A stretch of 64,000 nucleotides of DNA from Alteromonas indica (GTDB lineage: Bacteria > Pseudomonadota > Gammaproteobacteria > Enterobacterales > Alteromonadaceae): contig PYVY01000001.1 in assembly GCA_003056425.1 (NCBI GenBank), positions 462,982 through 526,981 of the forward strand, read 5' to 3'. The notes under the pieces were generated by a model, which saw only the letters and a list, made by a program, of their open reading frames with translations, had not been told where the DNA came from and did not search any database. The translations under genes were made by a program, and so were the position numbers. This document shows, in pieces, positions 35,064 through 43,657 of the stretch. Numbering within the stretch: position 1 is the first letter of the stretch; every line of letters starts with the position of its first letter.

Positions 35064-35891
35064 TTAAAGTGGCAGTACTTCCAAGGTAGTCACATACATA
35101 CCCTGACGTTTTTTAGCCGGCGCAGTGGCTTTACCATCAGCGTACTCTGCCTCCAGCCAGTACATTCCAGGTTCGTCTAACGTAAATGAAATATAGCCCT
35201 TCTCGTCGGTTTTCTGAGTGAGGTTGCTAGCATTATCGCGATATTTTTCGCCTTCTTTAACCACCGTAATTTGCGCGCCTTTAGCCGGCTCGCCGTCAAT
35301 GGTAAACGCAAACTCAATACGTTCGGAAGTGTACAAATCATTGGGGTGGGTTTTAGCTACCAGCTCCAGGCCTTGGCCGGATGTTTTCAGAACGCTGTCA
35401 GATGGCTGCCCAGCGGTAACAAATACTTCGATACGGCGCGTGCTATAGCTGACTTCCAGATTTTTCGCCTGCTTCGGCACCTGCTTTTCAAACTGTTCAG
35501 CCGTGCCGGTTTTACCCCGTCCAGGCCAGAAATGCCGTTCGCCCTGCGCGTCTTCCCAGCGGGCCATCAGGGTGCCTGATGCAGAAGCAATTTTGTAGGT
35601 TCCCTCTTCGACAAGTTGCAGGTCAAACACACTGCGATACTTCAGTTTTTGCTGGTGTTGTAAGTTGACTGCTTTACCAGAGGGAGAAGTAGCCTCAAGG
35701 CTATCCAGACCCATGGCTACATGGTCCGGGGTGAAAATACCATTGGCGATGGCAGCATCAAAGCTTACCCATTCGTCCTGGCCGGAGACCACCGTAGTGG
35801 TGGGTTTGATCCAGGCGCGATGGGCCTGCGACACAGGGCTCATGGTCAGTAACGTTAGCGCACTAAGACCGAAAATTAGCTGTTTTTTCAT
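35064..35891 (-). CDS. DUF4198 periplasmic protein
   Basis: A 275-residue exported protein with signal peptide (KKQLIFGLSALTLLTMSPVSQAHRAW), then the DUF4198 beta domain (AHRAWIKPTTTVVSG, VAMGLDSLEATSPSG) and a C-terminal Ig-like part (GEPAKGAQITVVKEG, DEPGMYWLEAEY). DUF4198 proteins are commonly found beside TonB or PepSY genes and are thought to assist metal handling. The ATG overlaps the PepSY gene stop by 4 bp. Confidence 0.88.
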   Translation of the reverse strand: MKKQLIFGLSALTLLTMSPVSQAHRAWIKPTTTVVSGQDEWVSFDAAIANGIFTPDHVAMGLDSLEATSPSGKAVNLQHQQKLKYRSVFDLQLVEEGTYKIASASGTLMARWEDAQGERHFWPGRGKTGTAEQFEKQVPKQAKNLEVSYSTRRIEVFVTAGQPSDSVLKTSGQGLELVAKTHPNDLYTSERIEFAFTIDGEPAKGAQITVVKEGEKYRDNASNLTQKTDEKGYISFTLDEPGMYWLEAEYADGKATAPAKKRQGMYVTTLEVLPL

Positions 35892-36940
35892 TGTACTGCC
35901 TCCAAAGTAAGTTCGATTGATGTAAGTTCATTATTACCACTGGCTTTCTGTGCAACGGGCTGGGTAGCCGGTAGGGTTAATGGGATGCTCAGAACTTCCC
36001 GCCCACCCAGCTCACGGGCCGCCTCGACATACAGGGTGTACTGTCCTTTTGCTACTGTTTTAAGTGTATCGGCTAGCGCGATAGTGGCTGTGCCGGGGCG
36101 CCGGGTGGCTCCACTTACGCCATCCACCGGCAGGGCCAGAGACCGCCCTGAGCGGCGCCACCACAAACGCAGATCTTTCAGCCACTTTTCACCTTTATGG
36201 TTGTCCATCTCAGTGTCATACCACACCGCAATATCCTTTACCCGCTGTTCGTTTTCATCGGCCAGCCAAACCGCAACGTACGGCGCATGATATTCAGCCA
36301 CGTTAATGCGCGGCAGGGTGACTTTAAGTTCGTCGGCCTGCACATGGGCGGGGATCATCAATAGGATGACCGGTATTATCAGCCCTGCCATAACCAACGG
36401 CCAGGTAGACTTGCGGCCTTTAGCATAACGTTTAAGCAGCAACAGTCCGGTTACCGAAAACACCATGCAAGCCACGGCAAATACATCAATAAAAAACTTC
36501 CAAATGGCTCCGGTATTACGCCCTTTATGTAAATCGTTCAAATACGACACCACGCCGCGCGAGGTCGTTTGTTGATAAAAATCGCCGTTATTCAGGTCAA
36601 CCGAGAACCAGCGATCGCCGCCCGCGCGGGGTTGCGCTACATATAGTTCACTGTCGCTCCACTGAGCAGGTACATCAGCATTAAGTGTCATAGTGGTTGT
36701 TTCCTCATACCAGTCTAAAAAGGCTTGGGGTAATGCAGTGTTAGGAGATAGGCGCGCAACCAAGGCGCTGGGCACCTGGCTTTCAATTTCACGCGTACTT
36801 GCTTCGCTTTCGATACTGGTAGCGTGGTTTAGCGTAATACCGGTAATGGCAAACAACAACATACCTATCAGGCACACTGCTGAACTAATCCAATGCCAGT
36901 TTTTAATATTCCAGAAGTGGCGGGACATCCAGGATTTCAT
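35888..36940 (-). CDS. PepSY-TM protein fused to a DUF2271 domain
   Basis: A 350-residue inner-membrane protein. The first helix (about 18-37: ISSAVCLIGMLLFAITGITL) is of the PepSY-associated type, followed by a periplasmic part with DRWFSVDLNNGDFYQQTTSRGVVSYLNDLHKGRNTG and two more helices (about 148-168 and 182-203). A periplasmic DUF2271 domain (about 205-325) follows, with YVAVWLADENEQRVKDIAVWYDTEM and DLRLWWRRSGR. These are usually two proteins; here they are one chain. Operon with DUF4198 suggests iron- or haem-linked redox function. Confidence 0.86.
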   Translation of the reverse strand: MKSWMSRHFWNIKNWHWISSAVCLIGMLLFAITGITLNHATSIESEASTREIESQVPSALVARLSPNTALPQAFLDWYEETTTMTLNADVPAQWSDSELYVAQPRAGGDRWFSVDLNNGDFYQQTTSRGVVSYLNDLHKGRNTGAIWKFFIDVFAVACMVFSVTGLLLLKRYAKGRKSTWPLVMAGLIIPVILLMIPAHVQADELKVTLPRINVAEYHAPYVAVWLADENEQRVKDIAVWYDTEMDNHKGEKWLKDLRLWWRRSGRSLALPVDGVSGATRRPGTATIALADTLKTVAKGQYTLYVEAARELGGREVLSIPLTLPATQPVAQKASGNNELTSIELTLEAVQ

Positions 36941-37200
36941 GAATCTATATTGCTCTTGTTGGTCATAGTCGTTTTAACGCTGGGTTGATGAAGCGTAGGG
37001 GTTGTGCAGCACAAACCGGGCAATAACAGGGTATGCTTAAATGGCTAAGGCGGGCGCCGTGGCCAATCATATTGCCAAAGCGCGCCATAAACCGATAGTT
37101 GTCACTTTCATCCCGCATTTACCGAGTTTTAGCGCGATATAATCGACATCTTCAGGGGGCTCCCCATACTGTAAAACCCTTTGCTTTGGTCACAATAAAG

Positions 37201-37219
37201 CAAAATGAGAATTATTTCC
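37201..37219. promoter_or_regulatory. Probable Fur box upstream of the Cys-rich micro-ORF and lysR gene
   Basis: CAAAATGAGAATTATTTCC matches 13 of 19 Fur-consensus positions, including TGAGAAT-T-ATTTCCA in the 7-1-7 arrangement. It lies 20 bp before the micro-ORF and about 260 bp from the divergent PepSY gene. Confidence 0.65.
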
Positions 37220-37239
37220 ATTTGAGATTAAAAATCCAC

Positions 37240-37290
37240 ATGAAATTGTGCTGTTGTGGTTCAGAAGGCTGTAAGGAAGCATGTTTTTAA
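37240..37290 (+). CDS. Cysteine-rich 16-residue leader peptide
   Basis: The ORF encodes MKLCCCGSEGCKEACF, five Cys in 16 residues, then TAA immediately followed by the ATG of the lysR-type gene (TAAATG). Its codons 12-14 contain AAGGAAG, the ribosome site for the LysR start, so translation of the two is probably linked. It lies just downstream of a Fur box. Possible roles are metal or thiol sensing, Cys-dependent attenuation, or a metal-binding micropeptide. Its own ribosome site is weak. Confidence 0.5.
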   Translation: MKLCCCGSEGCKEACF

Positions 37291-38169
37291 ATGAATATTA
37301 AACTACTCAGGTCACTGAATGTATTTGTAAAAGTGGCGGATGCAGGCAATATGAGTGCGGCTGCGAAAGCATTACACATGACGGTTTCAGCTATCAGCCA
37401 GCAGTTGCGTAAACTCGAAATGGATATTGGATTGAGTTTATTTAATCGCAATACCCGCCACCTTAGCCTGACCGAAGCCGGCCGTATTTACTATCAAAGT
37501 AGTGTTAAAATGCTGGACGAAGCACAACGGGCACACCGCCATATTGAACAGTTGCAGGAGAGCCCTTCCGGCGAGCTCAAAATTACGGCGCCTATCGGGT
37601 TCGGGGGCGGGCTGCTAAGCGCCCCGCTAAAGCGGTTAACTGCGCAGTTTCCACGAATCAGGGTGTCGCTTGATTTAACCGATTACCCCGACGATGTAAT
37701 TTCCTCGGGCGCTGACTTAACACTAAGCCTGTACGAAACTCAGGATACTAACCTGACGTGCATTCATTTGGCTACCTGGAATTGGGTAATGTGTGCCGCG
37801 GCCGACAATCCGGCTGCGCAGGTTAAACATTTTTCTGAGCTGGGAGAATATGTGCATCTTGCCCACGAGCAAATGCAAACCAAAACCGCAGTTTCGCAGA
37901 ACCAGGAACATGCTGTAGTACCCGCGCCGGGGATGACAGTAAATTCCATGCAAGGTCTGATTCAATTGACGGTCGATGGGCTTGGCTACGGCATATTGCC
38001 GGAACCGGAAGTCAGGCACTTTATTGCGCAGGGTAAATTAATTCAAATATTACCGGAATGGGCGCTGCCCCAATACAGTGTGTTTGCGGTGTTCCCCCGA
38101 CAAGACGTAACCCCAAGCAAAACACTGGCGGCAGTGGAATGTCTACAACACGAGTTTGCCCAACTATAG
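37291..38169 (+). CDS. LysR-family transcriptional regulator
   Basis: A 292-residue regulator. HTH at about 3-62 (FVKVADAGNMSAAAKALHMTVSAISQQLRKLEMDIGLSLFNRNTRHLSLTEAG) with an effector-binding domain after about 90. It begins directly after the Cys-rich micro-ORF, using AAGGAAG inside it. The divergent PepSY/DUF4198 operon is the natural target but lies 350 bp away. The Fur box upstream implies expression in low iron. Confidence 0.93.
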   Translation: MNIKLLRSLNVFVKVADAGNMSAAAKALHMTVSAISQQLRKLEMDIGLSLFNRNTRHLSLTEAGRIYYQSSVKMLDEAQRAHRHIEQLQESPSGELKITAPIGFGGGLLSAPLKRLTAQFPRIRVSLDLTDYPDDVISSGADLTLSLYETQDTNLTCIHLATWNWVMCAAADNPAAQVKHFSELGEYVHLAHEQMQTKTAVSQNQEHAVVPAPGMTVNSMQGLIQLTVDGLGYGILPEPEVRHFIAQGKLIQILPEWALPQYSVFAVFPRQDVTPSKTLAAVECLQHEFAQL

Positions 38170-38199
38170 CAAGTACACCCCGGGTTATTGAAGGTCGCT

Positions 38200-38364
38200 T
38201 TAGTGAGTAAGACGTTTGGGTTTATCCACCAGTGCTTTGGTACGGGTCCCGCGAGCTTTGTAGCGGTATTGTTTAGGGCTGGCATCTTTAATATGCTCAT
38301 GAACATCCTGACTTGGCCGAACAGGCCGTTGCTGTGATTTGCTAAGATTCAGTCTGAAACACAT
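38200..38364 (-). CDS. Small basic hypothetical protein, 54 residues
   Basis: A short ORF starting at ATG 38364 with GGAG 8 bases upstream and ending at TAA 38202-38200. It encodes a strongly basic chain (MCFRLNLSKSQQRPVRPSQ at the start, KQYRYKARGTRTKALVDKPK near the end) with no hydrophobic segment, so it may bind nucleic acid or ribosome. It is convergent with the lysR gene, 31 bp away. The good ribosome site and protein-like composition support it; family unknown. Confidence 0.55.
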   Translation of the reverse strand: MCFRLNLSKSQQRPVRPSQDVHEHIKDASPKQYRYKARGTRTKALVDKPKRLTH

Positions 38365-38718
38365 AAGAATTACTCCGTTTTATATTGTCGCCGGCCCAGG
38401 TAGCCCTGCTGGAAATACTGTCACCGTCATTGTCAGGCAATCGATGAACGTTGGTTAAAGCCGTGGGATGGGTTCCGCCCGGCGTTTACTCTGTATATCT
38501 GCACTGCGCTTTGTATTGAATAACTTGTATTGCATAAAGGCGTTGCACAACGTGTGCCAGAATAAAACCCTGGCCGTACCAGAAGGGAAAACGCGGGTAC
38601 GGCTGGATCTTTGCACGCTGATAATGGATGATATCGACACATAATGAATAGTGCGCTGGTCAGCGCGGCCAGCTCCCAATTCACACTCTCAGGTAACTAG
38701 CATTGAAGGTAATTTTAT
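38365..38718. other. Gene-free interval before gpmA
   Basis: Minus-strand frames at 38433-38684 lack ribosome sites and family features. AAGG precedes the gpmA ATG. Nothing else is recognised. Confidence 0.45.
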
Positions 38719-39465
38719 ATGTATAAACTGGTACTTATCCGCCATGGCGAAAGCCAATGGAACCTGGAAAACCGTTTCACCGGCTGGCACGACGTCGACT
38801 TGACTGAAGCTGGGGTGGTTCAGGCCACTAACGCTGGTAAATTGCTTAAAGATGCTGGGTTCGAGTTTGATCTGGCGTACACTTCAGTCTTATTGCGCGC
38901 CATTAAAACACTGAATATTGCATTGGAAGAAATGGGCCAGCATTACCTGCCGGTAGAGCGCCACTGGCGTTTGAACGAGCGTCATTACGGGGCGCTAACA
39001 GGCCTGGATAAAGGAGAAACCGCTGAAAAACATGGCGAAGAACAGGTTAAAATCTGGCGTCGTAGTTTCGATGTTCCCCCACCGTCAGTTGATACCGACA
39101 GTGAACATTTTCCTGGTCACGATCGCCGCTACAGAAACATCGACCCGTCTATTTTGCCAAAGGCAGAAAGCCTGAAATTAACCATCGAGCGGGTGCTTCC
39201 TTACTGGCATGATGTTATTCGCCCCAGTATCCAGGATGGTAAACAGGTGATTATTGCTGCCCATGGGAACAGTTTACGTGCTCTTGTGAAATATCTGGAC
39301 GGCATGAGCGAAGAAGAAGTACTCGAGCTGAATATTCCTACTGGTGTACCTTTGGTATATGAGTTGGATGAAAACCTACAGCCGGTCTCAAAAAGCTATC
39401 TGGGCGATCCAGACGAAATTAAGAAAATGGAAGAGGCAGTGGCTAAGCAGGGTAAGTCGAAGTAA
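38719..39465 (+). CDS. gpmA: 2,3-bisphosphoglycerate-dependent phosphoglycerate mutase
   Basis: Glycolytic and gluconeogenic enzyme interconverting 3- and 2-phosphoglycerate, 248 residues as usual. The phosphohistidine loop [25 protein letters not shown] puts His9 as the phosphorylated residue. [13 protein letters not shown] and [16 protein letters not shown] supply the remaining catalytic residues. Monocistronic, with its own terminator. Confidence 0.97.
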   Translation: MYKLVLIRHGESQWNLENRFTGWHDVDLTEAGVVQATNAGKLLKDAGFEFDLAYTSVLLRAIKTLNIALEEMGQHYLPVERHWRLNERHYGALTGLDKGETAEKHGEEQVKIWRRSFDVPPPSVDTDSEHFPGHDRRYRNIDPSILPKAESLKLTIERVLPYWHDVIRPSIQDGKQVIIAAHGNSLRALVKYLDGMSEEEVLELNIPTGVPLVYELDENLQPVSKSYLGDPDEIKKMEEAVAKQGKSK

Positions 39466-39489
39466 CCCGCTGTTCTGTTGATCTGCAAC

Positions 39490-39517
39490 AAGCCGTGCTT
39501 AAAGCACGGCTTTTTTT
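39490..39517 (+). terminator. Rho-independent terminator of gpmA
   Basis: AGCCGTGCTT paired with AAGCACGGCT followed by a run of seven T residues. Confidence 0.92.
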
Positions 39518-39626
39518 GTGCTTGGTACAGGGTGTAGCGATATTCTGTCTCAATAACGGCCCCTGCTTCGCGCTAAAAGCGCGGTTGTTTCGTATATAAG
39601 CTTTCGCTATTAATGTTGGAAGTAAA

Positions 39627-40199
39627 ATGCATATTGTAACGGTATTTCACAGTGGCTACGGCCATACGCGTAAATTAGCTGAAGCATTTCATCTTGGCCT
39701 GAAACAAGATGAACGGGTCACTGCGGCGTTGGTAGAAATCGATGAAAATGGCGATATTACCGACGGCCAATGGGCTTTACTCGATGAGGCTGACGCCATT
39801 ATTTTTGGCTCGCCCACCTATATGGGGATGGCCTCGTGGCAGTTTAAAAAGTTTGCTGATGCTTCAAGCAAACGCTGGTCTGAAGACAAATGGCGTAATA
39901 AGGTCGCCGGCGGGTTTACAAACTCAGCCTCCATGAACGGCGATAAACACTCTACCCTGCACTACTTTTTCACGCTCGCTTCACAGCATGGTATGTTGTG
40001 GGCAAATATGGGAATGAAAACAGCCAATAGCAAAGATGCCCAGCGCGATGATATTAATTATGTCGGAGCTTTTGTGGGGTTAATGGCGCAGTCGCCGGCG
40101 GATGCTGACACCAGTGAGGCGCCGGGCAAAGGCGATTTAGCAACGGCCGGCGAATATGCTAAACGGGTGATTGAAGTCACCGCTCAATGGTGTAGTTAG
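39627..40199 (+). CDS. Flavodoxin-fold NAD(P)H:quinone oxidoreductase/FMN protein (WrbA-like)
   Basis: A 190-residue flavodoxin-fold protein. The FMN phosphate loop HSGYGHTRKLAEAF is at 8-21, FGSPTYMGMASWQFKKFADA lies over the flavin ring, and AGGFTNSASMNGDKHSTLHYFFTLASQHGM is typical of the WrbA/NADPH-dependent FMN reductase group. It probably performs two-electron reduction of quinones. A hairpin with AGCACCGTC/GACGGTGCT arms follows at 40229-40256, without a T-run. Confidence 0.88.
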   Translation: MHIVTVFHSGYGHTRKLAEAFHLGLKQDERVTAALVEIDENGDITDGQWALLDEADAIIFGSPTYMGMASWQFKKFADASSKRWSEDKWRNKVAGGFTNSASMNGDKHSTLHYFFTLASQHGMLWANMGMKTANSKDAQRDDINYVGAFVGLMAQSPADADTSEAPGKGDLATAGEYAKRVIEVTAQWCS

Positions 40200-40299
40200 G
40201 GTGTAGTTAAACCGCTAAACATACCTAAGCACCGTCTTTCTAGACACGACGGTGCTATAACGCTCTGCTACAATTACGCATTTTTCGGAAGCGTGGAAT

Positions 40300-40740
40300 A
40301 TGGCCAAACGTAAACCGCTGGTAAACATGACCAGTTATGGTATTTATAATCAGTGGGACGCGAGCTCCCGTGAGCTACCCAAAATACGCCATATCACCAC
40401 CTCTATACCCGGCGAACTGGATATTGAGTTTGGCTATATTGTGAATATTAAACAAGCTAAAAACGTCCGCCTCACCTACTGTATTTACCACCCGGATATC
40501 TGTGATGACAGCGGCCAGATAATGGCCCCGTTTGAGGGACGCGAACATGTTCGTACAAACGACTGGCACTTTTATTTAGGAGACACACTATGGGCACCGG
40601 TTGAAACAAAAACCGGACCATGGCGAATGACACTAAGTTTGGATGAAACCCTGATTGCCGATAAGACCTTCATGGTTGAAGCAGAAGCGCCCTATGAGGG
40701 CGCTTCGTTCTGGCGACGGGGTAAATTAAAATTCCGTTAA
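40300..40740 (+). CDS. DUF3859 domain protein
   Basis: A 146-residue cytoplasmic protein with immunoglobulin-like beta composition: SYGIYNQWDASSRELPKI near the start, HITTSIPGELDIEFGYIVNIKQAK in the middle, and PWRMTLSLDETLIADKTFMVE near the end, matching DUF3859. Function is unknown. Convergent with the acr3 gene 12 bp away. Confidence 0.82.
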   Translation: MAKRKPLVNMTSYGIYNQWDASSRELPKIRHITTSIPGELDIEFGYIVNIKQAKNVRLTYCIYHPDICDDSGQIMAPFEGREHVRTNDWHFYLGDTLWAPVETKTGPWRMTLSLDETLIADKTFMVEAEAPYEGASFWRRGKLKFR

Positions 40741-40752
40741 GCGGACTTAAAA

Positions 40753-41766
40753 TCAGGCAAACCAGTGCCGGGTTCGGTTGGCAAACCAGACCAGCGACAA
40801 CATTACCGGCACTTCAACCAACACACCCACAACGGTGGCTAGCGCCGCGCCTGAGTGCAGCCCAAACAACGAAATTGCTACCGCTACCGCCAGCTCAAAA
40901 AAGTTAGAGGTGCCAATCATACAGGCGGGCGCCGCTACGTTGTGTGGCAAGCCCATGCGCTTGGCCAAAAAGTACGCAATGGCAAAAATACCATAGGTCT
41001 GCAACAGCAAAGGGATGGCAATAAGCACAATGCTTTGCGGTTTTTCCAAAATAGTGGTGGCCTGAAAACTGAACAACAATACCAGGGTTGCCAATAAGCC
41101 GATCATCGACAATGGTTTCAGCTTGTCGACAAGGGTAGGCAGAGCGTTTTCGCCACGCTGGCTCACCACTTTACGGGTAATCACGCCTGCGACCAGCGGC
41201 AATACCACATACAGCACCACTGACAACAACAGCGTATCCCACGGTACGGTAATATCAGACACCCCAAGTAGTAACCCGGCCAGGGGGGCAAAGGCAAAGA
41301 TCATAATGAGGTCATTAACCGAGACCTGCACCAGCGTATAATTTGCATCACCTTTGGTCAGATGACTCCATACAAATACCATCGCGGTACAAGGGGCAAC
41401 GCCCAATAGAATCATACCGGCGATATACTCATTGGCAGTCTGGGGGTCCACCCAGTCTGCAAAAAATCCTTTAAAAAATAACCAGCCCAATAAAGCCATA
41501 GTAAAGGGTTTGATAAGCCAGTTAATGATCAATGTTAAAGCCAGACCTTTAGGTTTTTTACCAACATCTTTAATCGCGCCAAAGTCGACCTGAATCATCA
41601 TCGGGTAGATCATCAGCCAGATAAGCACTGCCACAACCAGATTTACATGCGCCACTTCCAGTGATGCGATGGCGGTGAACACCTCAGGCGCCAAGCTCCC
41701 GGCGGTTACACCAGCAATAATACACAGAGCTACCCATAAGGATAAATAGCGTTCAAAAAAGCCCAT
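40753..41766 (-). CDS. acr3: Arsenite efflux transporter, ACR3 family
   Basis: A 337-residue inner-membrane carrier with ten predicted helices that exports As(III). The ACR3 signature [14 protein letters not shown] places the essential Cys at 126, and a second landmark [21 protein letters not shown] lies in a late helix. It is the last gene of arsR-arsC-acr3, 15 bp after arsC. Confidence 0.95.
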   Translation of the reverse strand: MGFFERYLSLWVALCIIAGVTAGSLAPEVFTAIASLEVAHVNLVVAVLIWLMIYPMMIQVDFGAIKDVGKKPKGLALTLIINWLIKPFTMALLGWLFFKGFFADWVDPQTANEYIAGMILLGVAPCTAMVFVWSHLTKGDANYTLVQVSVNDLIMIFAFAPLAGLLLGVSDITVPWDTLLLSVVLYVVLPLVAGVITRKVVSQRGENALPTLVDKLKPLSMIGLLATLVLLFSFQATTILEKPQSIVLIAIPLLLQTYGIFAIAYFLAKRMGLPHNVAAPACMIGTSNFFELAVAVAISLFGLHSGAALATVVGVLVEVPVMLSLVWFANRTRHWFA

Positions 41767-41781
41767 TTAATACATGCCCCT

Positions 41782-42249
41782 CTAATTTGCACCAATTTTA
41801 TTCAGCGCCACCCGCAAGGCATCACCATCCAGCTTGGCTGCGGCGATCCGCTTCAGGGCTTGCGCGCGGCTTTCAATTTCACTGATAACCTGCCCAAATG
41901 CGTCGGCCTGAGCCTGCTCATCGGTGATTTTTGAAGGATCGTTCAGGCCCCAGTGTACTTTTAATGTTTTCCCAAAGTAGACCGGGCAAGCTTCGCCGGC
42001 GGCTGAATCACAGACGGTTACCACTACATCCGGGTCAAATTGCTCAAAGTCATCCCATGACTGGCTGCTTAACCCGTCGGTGGCATAGCCAGCTGCCTTC
42101 AGGTATTGCAAGGTCAGTGGATGTACTTCGCCGGCAGGCTGGCTACCGGCGCTGCGTGCTTCAATTTCCTGCCCCGCCAGCTGATTTACGATAGCCTCGC
42201 TTAAAATGCTGCGGCAGCGGTTGTGGGTACAAATAAATAGTATTTTCAT
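41782..42249 (-). CDS. arsC: Arsenate reductase, thioredoxin-coupled LMW-phosphatase type
   Basis: A 155-residue protein that reduces arsenate to arsenite. The P-loop CTHNRCR starts at Cys7 with Arg13. The relay cysteines Cys80 and Cys88 (VTVCDSAAGEACPV) match the thioredoxin-linked scheme known from pI258 ArsC. DPSKITDEQ near 110 supplies the catalytic Asp. The start overlaps arsR by 4 bp. Confidence 0.94.
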   Translation of the reverse strand: MKILFICTHNRCRSILSEAIVNQLAGQEIEARSAGSQPAGEVHPLTLQYLKAAGYATDGLSSQSWDDFEQFDPDVVVTVCDSAAGEACPVYFGKTLKVHWGLNDPSKITDEQAQADAFGQVISEIESRAQALKRIAAAKLDGDALRVALNKIGAN

Positions 42250-42590
42250 TGCTCATCTCTTACGTTGCAGGAAGAACAGGCCGCCTCCGCCAAATTACGC
42301 TGCGCGGTCGTTAAATAGGCCTGGTGGTGGTGTTCTGTGGTAGTTAGCACATCCTTTGCCCAGCCGGGTAAAGCCGGATGTAAGCGGTAATATACCCATT
42401 TACCCCGGCGTTCTCCGGCCACCAGGTCGCACTTGCGTAAATCGGCCAGATGACGGGATATTTTCGGCTGGCTGAGTTGCAGGGCATCAATTAAATCGCA
42501 CACACACAATTCCTCATTGCCCACCAGTAACAGCAGCACTTTTAGCCGGGTATCATCAGCCAGACATTTATAAAACGCTAAAGGAGACAT
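42246..42590 (-). CDS. arsR: ArsR-family arsenite-responsive repressor
   Basis: A 114-residue winged-helix repressor. The As(III)-binding ELCVCDL (Cys29, Cys31) lies at the start of the DNA-recognition helix region, with SQPKISRHLADLRKCDLV as the recognition helix. Extra Cys residues at the tail (CSSCNV) may add a second metal site. It is first in arsR-arsC-acr3 and likely binds the palindromes just upstream. Confidence 0.94.
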   Translation of the reverse strand: MSPLAFYKCLADDTRLKVLLLLVGNEELCVCDLIDALQLSQPKISRHLADLRKCDLVAGERRGKWVYYRLHPALPGWAKDVLTTTEHHHQAYLTTAQRNLAEAACSSCNVRDEQ

Positions 42591-42600
42591 ACGCCCTCAA

Positions 42601-42632
42601 ATATGAAATTTCACATATATGGAATACCATAT
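42601..42632. promoter_or_regulatory. Probable ArsR operator: two overlapping inverted repeats
   Basis: ATATG-AAATTTCA-CATAT at 42601-42618 and ATATGG-AATA-CCATAT at 42617-42632, directly before the arsR start (42590). Size and place fit ArsR dimer binding. Confidence 0.65.
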
Positions 42633-42662
42633 CTTTTTTATTACGCAGTGTCTAGCGTAACG

Positions 42663-43550
42663 TTACAAACATAAGCGGGGGGAAATGAAGTCCAGAAAAG
42701 CCATAATACGCGACGATACTGCGCTATTTTTGTAGTACACCGCGTGCACCGACTCCCGTCGATTACCCGTGCGGACCGCTTCGGGCAATACCCGACAGAG
42801 TCGTTGAGCAGCAATATCTTCCTGGCACATAAAATTAGACAATAGCGCAATCCCTTGCCCGGCAAGACATAACTGTCGGACGGTTTCACCGCTGCTGGCG
42901 GAAATCGAAAACGACAGCGGCAACGGCTCCTGTAATGGCCACTGATTAAGCCGGGGAGCATCGGTAAAACCAATTAACCGGTGCGCCGCCAGATCAGCAA
43001 TCGTGTCGAGTGGGCCGGCACTGGCCAAATACTCAGGTGCCGCGACCAGATGTAAGGAACTGGTACCTAACCGCCGGGCGTGAAGGTTTGAGTCCTGCAT
43101 GTCACCTATTCGAATAGCAATATCCGTTTTGAACTCAAGCAAATCAATAATATTGTCATGGGATGTCAGCTCAAGAGTGATGGCTGGAAAAGCGCGGGTA
43201 AAGTCGCCGATATGGCGGGTAAGCTGGTGATAAACAAACGGGCTGGCGGCGTCGATACGCAGGCGGCCGGCCGGCCGGTGCTTGAGTAACCGCAACGACT
43301 CTTCCCCCTGAGCCAGCATATTTACCCCCTGCCGGGCGTAAGTAATAAATAATAAGCCTTCTTCGGTCAGTTCAAGCCGCCGGGTAGTCCGGTTCAGTAA
43401 GCTACAACTCAGGCTTTTTTCTAACCGGCTGACCGCTCTGGATACTTTGGCCACTTGCCAGTCCAGCAGCGTGGCAGCAGCAGAAAAGCTGCCACTGTCC
43501 ACCACCATGATAAAGGCTTCCAGATCTTCTGTTTTCGCCAACACCGTCAT
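42663..43550 (-). CDS. LysR-family regulator, divergent from an MFS pump
   Basis: A 295-residue regulator. HTH at about 8-67 (AFIMVVDSGSFSAAATLLDWQVAKVSRAVSRLEKSLSCSLLNRTTRRLELTEEG), then an effector domain. It has 107 bp to the divergent MFS start, the standard layout for a regulator of its neighbour. Confidence 0.93.
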   Translation of the reverse strand: MTVLAKTEDLEAFIMVVDSGSFSAAATLLDWQVAKVSRAVSRLEKSLSCSLLNRTTRRLELTEEGLLFITYARQGVNMLAQGEESLRLLKHRPAGRLRIDAASPFVYHQLTRHIGDFTRAFPAITLELTSHDNIIDLLEFKTDIAIRIGDMQDSNLHARRLGTSSLHLVAAPEYLASAGPLDTIADLAAHRLIGFTDAPRLNQWPLQEPLPLSFSISASSGETVRQLCLAGQGIALLSNFMCQEDIAAQRLCRVLPEAVRTGNRRESVHAVYYKNSAVSSRIMAFLDFISPRLCL

Positions 43551-43657
43551 GTCGCCACCTTTTCATTTTTAACAAAAGTGTTTTGTCACCTTTGCTGTTT
43601 TTAGCCGCTATCCAGGCAGGCATTATGCGCACATTAATTCTAATGAGGAAATCTGTT

